Assembly (NCBI GenBank): GCA_945952425.1
Contig: CAMFIX010000192.1
Location: forward strand, 1 to 6,232
From: an uncultured Pseudorhodobacter sp.
GTDB taxonomy: Bacteria; Pseudomonadota; Alphaproteobacteria; Rhodobacterales; Rhodobacteraceae
DNA: 6,232 nt
Direction: 5' to 3'
A program made the translations under genes and the position numbers. Positions 1 through 5,091 of this stretch are shown here, in pieces. Within the stretch, counting starts at the first letter, position 1. Every line of letters starts with the position of its first letter. The notes under the pieces were generated by a model, which saw only the letters and a program-made list of their open reading frames with translations, was not told where the DNA came from and made no database searches.

Positions 1-1412
1 AGGAGGGCGTGGCAGAGCGCTTCCTCGCCAAGCTGAAACGGCGGATGGATGGGCTTCGCATCGGCGACCCCTTGGACAAGTCGATCGACGTCGGCGCCAT
101 CGTCGATCCGGTGCAGCTGGCCACGATCACCCGGCTGGTCGATGCCAACACCTCTGGCGAGACGCATCGCGCCGCCTGCCCGGTTCCGGCGGGCTGCTTC
201 TATCCGCCGACGCTGATCACCGGGCTTTCCGCCGCCGACCCGCTGATGCAGGAGGAAATCTTCGGGCCCGTCCTGGTGTCGACCACCTTCCGCACGCCTT
301 CCGAGGCGGTGGAGCTGGCCAACAACACCCGCTATGGCCTCGCGGCCAGCATCTGGACCGAGAACATCAACCTGGCGCTGGACCTTGCCCCCAAGGTCAA
401 GGCGGGGGTGGTCTGGGTCAATGCGACCAACCTTTTCGACGCGGCGGCGGGCTTTGGCGGCGTGCGCGAATCGGGCTTTGGCCGCGAGGGCGGCTGGGAG
501 GGGCTTGCCGCCTATCTGAAGCCCGTGGGCAAGGCCAAGGCGCTGGCGCCGGTGGCTCTGATCGAGGCCGCCGTGGAAGAGGCCCCGGCGATGGACCGGA
601 CCGCCAAGCTTTACATCGGCGGCAAGCAGGCGCGGCCGGATGGCGGCTATTCAAGGGCCGTGGTGGCGCGCGGCAAGCTCTTGGGTCATGTGGGCCTAGG
701 CAACCGCAAGGATATCCGCAACGCGGTCGAGGCGGCCCATGCCGCCAAGGGCTGGGGCAAGACGACCGGCCATGCCCGGGCGCAGATATTGTATTACATC
801 GCCGAGAACCTCTCGGCCCGGGCGGGGGAATTCGCCCAAAGGATCAAGGATCAGACCGGCAAGGACGGCACGGCCGAGGTGGAGGCCGCCATCGGCCGTC
901 TGTTCACCTATGCCGCCTGGGCGGACAAGTATGAGGGTCGGGTCAAGCCCGTGCCGCTGCGCGGCCTGGCGGTGGCGGTGAACGAGCCGGTCGGGGTGAT
1001 CGGCGCCCTCTGCCCGGACGAGGCGCCTTTGCTGGGCCTCGTGACCGTGATGGGCGCGGGGATTGCGATGGGCAACACGATGGTGCTGGTGCCTTCGGAA
1101 GCCGCGCCGCTGAGCGCGACCGATTTCTACCAGGTGCTGGAGACCTCGGACCTGCCGGGGGGCGTGGTAAATATCGTCACCGGCTCGGCCCGCGAGCTGG
1201 CCAAGCCCCTGGCCGGTCATCTGGATGTGGATGCCGTCTGGAGCTTCTCCAGTCAGCCGCTTTCGGCCCTGATCGAGAAGGAGGCCGCGGGCAACCTCAA
1301 GCGGACCTGGGTGAACCATGGCCGGGCGCGGGATTGGGGTGCGGAAAGCGCGCGGGAGTTCCTGGCCCATGCGACCGAGGTCAAGACGATCTGGGTGCCT
1401 TACGGCGAGTGA
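1..1412 (+). CDS. Aldehyde dehydrogenase, ALDH16-type, 3' part (partial at left edge)
   Basis: NAD-dependent oxidation of an unknown aldehyde to the acid, probably cytosolic. The reading frame is open from the first base and the GTG at 9 is an internal valine, not a start. Counting from that valine as residue 1, residues 1-172 are the end of a catalytic ALDH domain, with EEIFGPV at 82-88 (cofactor-binding Glu and Phe) and FGGVRESGFGRE at 149-160. The catalytic cysteine normally sits about a dozen residues before this point, so it lies outside the window. Residues about 195-467 are a second ALDH-like Rossmann region (NEPVGVIGALCPDEAP, GNTMVLVPSE, LPGGVVNIVTG). It lacks the usual PWNFP segment and the lysine of VLKPSE, and stops before any catalytic cysteine region. 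This matches bacterial ALDH16, where an extra C-terminal domain (Rossmann fold plus beta-flap) is structural rather than catalytic. The TGA stop at 1410-1412 is followed at once by a hairpin. Confidence 0.9.
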   Translation, partial: EGVAERFLAKLKRRMDGLRIGDPLDKSIDVGAIVDPVQLATITRLVDANTSGETHRAACPVPAGCFYPPTLITGLSAADPLMQEEIFGPVLVSTTFRTPSEAVELANNTRYGLAASIWTENINLALDLAPKVKAGVVWVNATNLFDAAAGFGGVRESGFGREGGWEGLAAYLKPVGKAKALAPVALIEAAVEEAPAMDRTAKLYIGGKQARPDGGYSRAVVARGKLLGHVGLGNRKDIRNAVEAAHAAKGWGKTTGHARAQILYYIAENLSARAGEFAQRIKDQTGKDGTAEVEAAIGRLFTYAAWADKYEGRVKPVPLRGLAVAVNEPVGVIGALCPDEAPLLGLVTVMGAGIAMGNTMVLVPSEAAPLSATDFYQVLETSDLPGGVVNIVTGSARELAKPLAGHLDVDAVWSFSSQPLSALIEKEAAGNLKRTWVNHGRARDWGAESAREFLAHATEVKTIWVPYGE

Positions 1413-1419
1413 CGGTGGG

Positions 1420-1450
1420 GGCCAAAAATTTTCGCCGAAAATTTTTGGCC
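1420..1450. terminator. Perfect palindrome between convergent genes, probable bidirectional terminator
   Basis: Arm GGCCAAAAATTTTC at 1420-1433, loop GCC at 1434-1436, and exact reverse-complement arm GAAAATTTTTGGCC at 1437-1450: a 14-bp stem with no mismatch. It sits 7 bases after the dehydrogenase stop and 5 bases from the epimerase stop on the other strand, where a shared terminator is expected. The A/T core stands out against GC-rich surroundings. There is no separate U-tract outside the stem, so termination would depend on the A/U-rich stem itself or on Rho. The related core at 6139-6157 suggests a repeated element. Confidence 0.75.
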
Positions 1451-1455
1451 TGCGC

Positions 1456-2457
1456 TCAAGCGTTATAGTAATCGCGATACCAGTCCACGAAGGCCTGAAC
1501 GCCCGTCCGCACGTCGGTCTGGGGCGCATAGCCGGTGAGGCGGCGCAATAGGTCCGCATTGGCCCAGGTCGCGGGCACATCGCCCTTTTGCATCGGCATG
1601 TAGTTGCGGATCGCTGTGCGGCCCGTGGCGGCCTCGATCGCCTCGACGAAATCCAGGAGTTTGACCTTGTCGGAATTGCCGATGTTCACCACCCGCCAGG
1701 GCGCGGCGGGCGAGAGGCTGTCGCCCTCGACCGGGGCGCCCATCACCGGGGGCGCGTCGATCAGCAGCCGGATGCCCTGCACCAGGTCGGTCACATAGGT
1801 GAAATCGCGATACATCTCGCCGTGGTTGTAGATGTCGAGCGGCTGGCCCTTCAGGATCGCCTCGACGAATTTGTAAAGTGCCATGTCGGGGCGCCCCCAG
1901 GGGCCATAGACGGTGAAGAAGCGGAACATCGTCGTCGGGATGCCCCAGAGATGGGCATAAGCATGGCCCATGCTCTCGGTTGCCTTCTTGGTGGCGGCAT
2001 AGATCGTCAGCTGGTGGTCGGCGCGGTCGGTCTCGCTGAAGGGCATGACCTCATTCGCGCCATAGGCCGAGGAGGTCGAGGCCATCAGCAGGTGGCTGAC
2101 CTTGTGGCGCCGGGCGACCTCCATCACGTTGAAGGAGCCCACGACATTGGCGTCGATATAGGCGCGGGGGTTTTCGAGGGAATAGCGCACCCCGGCCTGG
2201 GCGGCGAGGTGAACGATGATCTCGGGCTGAAAGTCGTCGGCGACGCGGTCCAGCGTCTCGCGGTCCTCCAGCTGGGCCTCGGTGGTCGTAAAGCCCGGGG
2301 ATTGCAGCAGGATCTGGTGGCGGCGTTGCTTCAGCCGGACGTCGTAGTAATCCGACATGCCGTCATAGCCCTGGACGCGAAACCCCTGGTCCAGCAGCAG
2401 TTTCGCCAGGTGAAAGCCGATGAAGCCGGCGGTGCCGGTGATGAGAGCCTTGCGCAT
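1456..2457 (-). CDS. NAD-dependent epimerase, UDP-glucuronate 4-epimerase-like
   Basis: A 333-residue extended short-chain dehydrogenase/reductase, predicted to interconvert UDP-glucuronate and UDP-galacturonate for surface polysaccharide or LPS precursors in the cytosol. Visible signatures: NAD-binding G8-T-A-G11-F-I-G14 at the N terminus; YDGMSDYYDVRLK at 31-43, close to the DNLNDYYD-type segment of UDP-glucuronate epimerases; VHLAAQAGVRYS at 82-93; ASTSSAYG at 126-133; the catalytic Y153-A-A-T-K157; and RFFTVYGPWGRPDMA at 179-193. The frame stays open far upstream, but homology begins exactly at ATG 2457, preceded by AAAGGAG with 6-base spacing. It is the last minus-strand gene before the convergent palindrome. 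Rhizobial LspL is the family member I would compare it with. A related 4-epimerase specificity (for example UDP-glucose or UDP-GlcNAc) cannot be excluded from sequence alone. Confidence 0.93.
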   Translation of the reverse strand: MRKALITGTAGFIGFHLAKLLLDQGFRVQGYDGMSDYYDVRLKQRRHQILLQSPGFTTTEAQLEDRETLDRVADDFQPEIIVHLAAQAGVRYSLENPRAYIDANVVGSFNVMEVARRHKVSHLLMASTSSAYGANEVMPFSETDRADHQLTIYAATKKATESMGHAYAHLWGIPTTMFRFFTVYGPWGRPDMALYKFVEAILKGQPLDIYNHGEMYRDFTYVTDLVQGIRLLIDAPPVMGAPVEGDSLSPAAPWRVVNIGNSDKVKLLDFVEAIEAATGRTAIRNYMPMQKGDVPATWANADLLRRLTGYAPQTDVRTGVQAFVDWYRDYYNA

Positions 2458-2463
2458 GGGGGT

Positions 2464-2470
2464 CTCCTTT
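2464..2470 (-). promoter_or_regulatory. Ribosome binding site of the epimerase
   Basis: AAAGGAG on the minus strand, 6 bases before ATG 2457. It fixes the start of the epimerase and rules out the long upstream extension of the same open frame. It lies 2 bases downstream of an arm of a possible long-range hairpin (2473-2480 with 2541-2548). Confidence 0.8.
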
Positions 2471-2472
2471 GG

Positions 2473-2548
2473 GGGTTCAATGCCGGAGGTTGGCGCGTGT
2501 GTCCAGCCCCGGGGAGGCTCCCCCCAGTGCCATTGGTTCCTTGAACCC
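2473..2548 (-). promoter_or_regulatory. Possible structured leader of the epimerase mRNA
   Basis: The arm GGGTTCAA (plus 2473-2480) is the exact reverse complement of TTGAACCC (2541-2548), 60 bases apart. In the minus-strand transcript the second arm ends just before the AAAGGAG ribosome binding site. The first arm can instead close a local hairpin, GGTTC-CTT-GAACC on the plus strand at 2535-2547, so the two foldings exclude each other. The rest of the gap holds a small GGGGA/TCCCC stem (2511-2523). No convincing promoter or known riboswitch consensus is visible. A function is inference only. Confidence 0.3.
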
Positions 2549-2600
2549 GTGGCGAAGCCAGCGGCACAGCCCGGGCGTATTTGTGCCACAACTGCGCGGC

Positions 2601-3422
2601 TCAGCTGGTGGGCGCGGCGTCCTGGATCAGCCCGGCGAGGCGCTGCAGCAGGGGGGCGGCCTCGGGGACGAGGGCGGCGGCGGCGGTCAGCGCTTCGGGC
2701 GTCGGGAAATCGGCGGCCAAGGCCGGGTCGTCCTCCAGCACGCGCAAGGACCGGGTGGCGAAAAGCGCCATCTCCTCGGGCGCGGGTGGGAAGAGGCTGG
2801 CGGCATAGCGGGTGCCGGCGAAGAAGGCCGCCATGTCGGGATCGGTCGCGTGGATCAGCCGGGCGCGGGCGGCCACGGGCCCCGGGGCGGCGGCCAAAGC
2901 CTCGCGCACGGCCTGCGGATCGGCGCGCGAGGCCATCAGATGCGCGGCGAGGTCCAGCTCGGAGGCGGTGGCGGGCAGCCGGGCCAGCGCGGTCATCAGC
3001 GGCTGCGGGCCCTCGGGCTCGACCTCGGTCAGGCGGTGCAACAGCGGGTCGAAACCGGGCGCGGGCTCGGACCAGGCCAGGCGCGAAAGCGGCACCGACA
3101 GGAAGGACAGCGCCAGCGGGAACCAGAAAGGCACGGCCAGGGTCAGGTTCGTCACCCCGCCGAAGCCGCGGCCCAGGGCGAAGCAAAGGGCGACGAGCAG
3201 CGCCTGGGTGGCGATGAGGCTCGCCAGCGGCACCAGCGCCTCGGCCCGCAAAGCCTCGGTCGGGCGGGGCCAGAGATGCGGGCGCAGGATGATGCTCCAC
3301 AGGACGAAGATCGCGGCGAAGGGCAGCGCCATGCCCCAGCCATGCCCGGCCAGCCCCGCCAGAAGCGGCCCAAGATAGAGAAGGGCAGTCGCGCCCTGCA
3401 GGAGGCGCAGGCGGGTCGTCAT
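2601..3422 (-). CDS. Membrane protein of unknown function, four predicted helices and a cytosolic/periplasmic helical domain
   Basis: I do not recognise this 273-residue protein. Four hydrophobic stretches fall at about residues 9-27, 31-47, 62-83 and 92-111. The link between the second and third is polar and Arg-rich (RPHLWPRPTEALRAEA). Residues 115-273 are soluble in character, rich in Ala, Leu, Pro and Glu, and probably mostly helical (LAAHLMASRADPQAVREALAAAPGPVAARARL). No catalytic motif, cysteine cluster or cleavable signal peptide is evident. The start at ATG 3422 is preceded by GAGG with 5-base spacing, and the first helix begins soon after. The same frame stays open to 3710, but that extension reads as non-coding: Pro/Arg/Ser-rich, with poor codon bias. 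It lies 334 bases after rimM and 143 bases before the epimerase, so cotranscription with either is uncertain. Confidence 0.8.
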   Translation of the reverse strand: MTTRLRLLQGATALLYLGPLLAGLAGHGWGMALPFAAIFVLWSIILRPHLWPRPTEALRAEALVPLASLIATQALLVALCFALGRGFGGVTNLTLAVPFWFPLALSFLSVPLSRLAWSEPAPGFDPLLHRLTEVEPEGPQPLMTALARLPATASELDLAAHLMASRADPQAVREALAAAPGPVAARARLIHATDPDMAAFFAGTRYAASLFPPAPEEMALFATRSLRVLEDDPALAADFPTPEALTAAAALVPEAAPLLQRLAGLIQDAAPTS

Positions 3423-3427
3423 GAAAA

Positions 3428-3431
3428 CCTC
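3428..3431 (-). promoter_or_regulatory. Ribosome binding site deciding the membrane protein start
   Basis: GAGG on the minus strand, 5 bases before ATG 3422. It favours this start over any upstream start in the same open frame. Confidence 0.6.
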
Positions 3432-3717
3432 GGGCAGGGAAAAGCTCGCCAAGGATTGGCCGATCGGAGGGGCGGCGTCCAGCCCTTCGCGGCGGAGGGG
3501 GCGGGAATGCAGGCGAGGGTTTTGCAGATAGGGGCGAGCGCACGCTGGGGTTGCAGGATCATCGCGGTTGGAAAGGCCGGGGTGTCGCGGGAGAGCGGTC
3601 CACGGCGGCAGCGAGGCCCGCGCGAAAGGGCTGCAGCACGGGGATCGTCTGTCTGGAGATGGGGCGCGGCGGTGGCCTCTGGGCAAGGGGCGGTCTGACT
3701 GCCCTGACATGCCTGCG

Positions 3718-3755
3718 GGGCGCGTACCGTGTTGGCCGGGCCCCGGGGCGCGCCC
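3718..3755 (-). terminator. GC-rich hairpin just after rimM, weak terminator candidate
   Basis: GGGCGCG (3718-3724) and CGCGCCC (3749-3755) form a 7-bp stem, with a further CCCCGGGG self-complementary block in the loop. The structure begins one base after the rimM stop codon on the minus strand. No U-tract follows, so it could end transcription only with help from Rho, or could protect the 3' end of the rpsP-rimM mRNA. Confidence 0.35.
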
Positions 3756-3756
3756 T

Positions 3757-4263
3757 TTACTCCACCCCCTCGGGCGGGTCGGCGATGACGATGCGGGCTT
3801 TCAGATCGACCGTCGGCACCACGGCCAGCGTAAAGGGCAAGAGCAGCGTCGGGCCGTTGCCGCCGACTTCCAGAATGTCGCCGGCGCCGTGGTTGTGCAC
3901 CGCGCGGACCTGGCCCAAAAGCTTGCCCCCGGTGTCCTGCACCGCAAGCCCGATCAGGTCGGCGTGGTAGAATTCGTCGTCGGGCAGATGCGGCAGGCGG
4001 GATTTCTCGGCGTAAAGCTCGGTGCCTTTCAGCGCCTCGGCCGCCTCGCGCGTGTCGACGCCCTTGATCCGCGCGCCAAGCCCCTGCGCCACCGGGCGGG
4101 TCAGCTTGACCTTGTATTGCACCGTCCCGTCCTTGGACCACAGGGGCCCATAGGCGGCGATGTCCTCGGGCACGGCGCAAAAGCTTTTCAGCCGGACCTC
4201 GCCCTGGATGCCGAAAGCGCCCGCAATGGCGCCGACGCAAAGAAGGCTGGAAGGGTCGGGCAT
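3757..4263 (-). CDS. rimM: Ribosome maturation factor RimM
   Basis: A 168-residue protein that binds the 30S head through S19 and helps 16S rRNA 3'-domain maturation; cytosolic. The N-terminal RimM barrel shows VGAIAGAFGIQGEVRLKSF at 10-28, typical of the family, and EALKGTELYAEKSRLP at 76-91. The C-terminal PRC-barrel follows: DDEFYHADLIGL at 95-106, GAGDILEV at 126-133 and LLLPFTLAVVPTVDLKA at 140-156. Length is normal. ATG 4263 has GGAG 6 bases upstream. It lies 140 bases downstream of rpsP, the usual partner, so cotranscription is likely. The gap holds hairpins that could lower rimM output relative to S16. Unlike the common rpsP-rimM-trmD order, no trmD follows. Confidence 0.97.
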   Translation of the reverse strand: MPDPSSLLCVGAIAGAFGIQGEVRLKSFCAVPEDIAAYGPLWSKDGTVQYKVKLTRPVAQGLGARIKGVDTREAAEALKGTELYAEKSRLPHLPDDEFYHADLIGLAVQDTGGKLLGQVRAVHNHGAGDILEVGGNGPTLLLPFTLAVVPTVDLKARIVIADPPEGVE

Positions 4264-4288
4264 CTTCGGCTCCGGTTGAAATGGCGGA

Positions 4289-4307
4289 GGGCGGCACGCT
4301 GCCGCCC
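4289..4307 (-). promoter_or_regulatory. Hairpin just upstream of the rimM ribosome binding site
   Basis: GGGCGGCA (4289-4296), loop of 3 bases, TGCCGCCC (4300-4307): a perfect 8-bp stem in the rpsP-rimM transcript, ending 15 bases from the GGAG of rimM (4270-4273). There is no U-tract, so it is more likely an mRNA stability or translation element, or a partial attenuator, than a full terminator. Confidence 0.5.
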
Positions 4308-4326
4308 TGCCTGCATGGGGACGACA

Positions 4327-4343
4327 GGGGGCAAGGTGCCCCC
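4327..4343 (-). promoter_or_regulatory. Second hairpin in the rpsP-rimM gap
   Basis: GGGGGCA (4327-4333), loop AGG, TGCCCCC (4337-4343): a perfect 7-bp GC-rich stem 19 bases from the next hairpin. A further 6-bp stem CCCGGC/GCCGGG (4384-4389 with 4396-4401) lies immediately after the rpsP stop, giving three stems in 140 bases. Confidence 0.45.
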
Positions 4344-4403
4344 CGCCGGAAGGTTTGTCCAGCCCACAGACCCGGACCGGGCCCCCGGCTGGAAGGCCGG
4401 GCC

Positions 4404-4751
4404 TTACTCGGCCGCGGCGGCCTTGTCGGCCTTCTTCTTGGCGCGCTCGGCCATGGCCTTGCCGGGGACGGCGGCCTTGGGGTTGTTGCGCACGGTCTTT
4501 TCGATCACGCCGGCGGCTTCCAGGAAGCGGGCGACGCGGTCGGTCGGCTGGGCGCCCTTGGCGAGCCAGGCCTTGACCTTGTCGAGGTCCATCTTCACGC
4601 GGCCTTCGTTGTCCTTGGCCAGCATCGGGTCATAGACGCCCAGCTTCTCGATGAAGCGGCCGTCGCGCGGCATGCGGCTGTCGGCGGCAACGATCGCGTA
4701 GTGCGGGCGCTTCTTGGAACCGCCGCGCGCCAGACGGATTTTCATAGCCAT
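4404..4751 (-). CDS. rpsP: 30S ribosomal protein bS16
   Basis: A 115-residue small-subunit ribosomal protein that binds 16S rRNA during early 30S assembly. The conserved N-terminal core is clear: KIRLARGGSKKRPHYAIVAADSR begins at residue 4 (quoted in part: RLARGGSKKRPHY at 6-18), then DGRFIEKLGVYDP at 30-42 and DKVKAWLAKGAQPTDRV at 57-73. Residues from about 84 form a Lys/Ala-rich basic tail ending in ADKAAAAE, longer than the 82-residue E. coli protein but usual in alphaproteobacteria. ATG 4751 is preceded by AAGGAG at 4759-4764 with 7-base spacing; the second Met (residue 3) would be too far from it. It starts 40 bases after the chorismate mutase stop, so readthrough from that gene is likely, although a highly expressed gene of this kind may also have its own promoter that I cannot identify. 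Confidence 0.98.
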   Translation of the reverse strand: MAMKIRLARGGSKKRPHYAIVAADSRMPRDGRFIEKLGVYDPMLAKDNEGRVKMDLDKVKAWLAKGAQPTDRVARFLEAAGVIEKTVRNNPKAAVPGKAMAERAKKKADKAAAAE

Positions 4752-4779
4752 GTCGTATCTCCTTGATGATGGCTTGGAC

Positions 4780-4793
4780 GAGGGCGAACCCTC
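4780..4793 (-). promoter_or_regulatory. UUCG-loop hairpin across the chorismate mutase stop codon
   Basis: On the minus-strand transcript GAGGG, loop UUCG, CCCUC forms a perfect 5-bp stem that includes the last two bases of the UGA stop. It lies between chorismate mutase and rpsP, 15 bases upstream of the rpsP AAGGAG. The short stem and lack of a U-tract argue against a terminator; a processing or stabilising role for the rpsP mRNA is possible. Confidence 0.4.
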
Positions 4794-5091
4794 AGGATTG
4801 CAGTTTCTCGTGGTGCCTGATGACTTCGCTGATGATGAAGTTCAGGAATTTCTTGGCGAATTCGGGGTCGAGGTCGGCATCTTGCGCCAGCCGCTCCAGC
4901 CGTTCGATCTGGCGCGCCTCGCGCGCGGGGTCCGAGGGCGGCAGGGCGTGTTCGGCCTTCAGCTTGCCCACGGATTGCGTGTGCTTGAACCGCTCGGCCA
5001 AGGTATAGACCAGGATCGCGTCCAGCCGGTCGATCGAGGCGCGGTGCTCGCGCAGGATCTCGGCGGCGCGGGCGGTGGCATCGGCGGTCAT
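4792..5091 (-). CDS. Chorismate mutase, AroQ class, monofunctional
   Basis: A 99-residue all-helical enzyme predicted to rearrange chorismate to prephenate for phenylalanine and tyrosine synthesis. Aligned by eye to the E. coli P-protein mutase domain, the active-site residues are present: R17 (Arg11), R34 (Arg28), K45 (Lys39), D54 (Asp48), R57 (Arg51) and E58 (Glu52). The third helix reads FLNFIISEVIRHHEKLQ, so positions equivalent to Ser84 and Gln88 are V90 and H94, which is unusual against E. coli. The start at ATG 5091 is set by AAGGAG at 5099-5104 with 7-base spacing and by a 4-base ATGA overlap with the upstream acetyltransferase; the longer open frame upstream is non-coding Arg/Pro-rich sequence. 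An isochorismate-pyruvate lyase relative is a less likely alternative. I leave the symbol blank because aroQ is also used for a dehydroquinase. Confidence 0.92.
   Translation of the reverse strand: MTADATARAAEILREHRASIDRLDAILVYTLAERFKHTQSVGKLKAEHALPPSDPAREARQIERLERLAQDADLDPEFAKKFLNFIISEVIRHHEKLQS

Larger units (their letters stand above)
3423..3756. other. Gene-free stretch between rimM and the membrane protein
   Basis: A 334-base gap. Frames are open on both strands, as expected at this GC content, but none shows convincing codon bias, a ribosome binding site with a good start, or a family motif. One minus frame could encode about 47 residues from an ATG near 3561 and ends in TGA overlapping the membrane protein ATG, but it has no Shine-Dalgarno and a more A/T-rich third position than the neighbours, so I do not call it a gene. 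I find no clear promoter, tRNA or known RNA family. In many bacteria trmD stands at this point after rimM. Confidence 0.6.

Noticed and set aside
9..11. GTG with an upstream AGGAGG-like string as the dehydrogenase start
   Set aside because: The frame is open to the window edge, and the preceding residues fit the continuing ALDH sequence; a start here would remove the catalytic cysteine and most of the NAD domain.
696..1580. A 294-codon minus-strand open frame opposite the aldehyde dehydrogenase
   Set aside because: It is an Arg/His/Gly-rich shadow of the dehydrogenase and would cross the palindrome and the end of the epimerase.
1588..2544. A 318-codon plus-strand open frame opposite the epimerase
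   Set aside because: The minus-strand epimerase has full-length family motifs; the plus frame is His/Gly/Val-rich with no motif and is open because of GC bias.
2573..2589. A sigma-54 promoter suggested by TGGCAC on the minus strand
   Set aside because: The expected TTGCA-type element at the required spacing is missing (the bases there are G/C-rich).
2458..3543. N-terminal extension of the epimerase frame to 695 codons
   Set aside because: The extension is Arg/Pro/Ala-rich, runs out of frame across the membrane protein gene, and the epimerase has its own start with AAAGGAG.
3419..3561. A 47-residue minus-strand leader peptide overlapping the membrane protein start
   Set aside because: It has no Shine-Dalgarno, weak codon bias and no motif. 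The ATGA overlap alone is not enough.
2469..3698. A 409-codon plus-strand open frame opposite the membrane protein
   Set aside because: It is Gly/Gln/Arg-rich, low in complexity and has no domain, whereas the opposite strand shows regular hydrophobic helices and a ribosome binding site.
3568..4635. A 355-codon plus-strand open frame opposite rimM and rpsP
   Set aside because: Both minus-strand genes are unmistakable; the plus frame has no recognisable motif.
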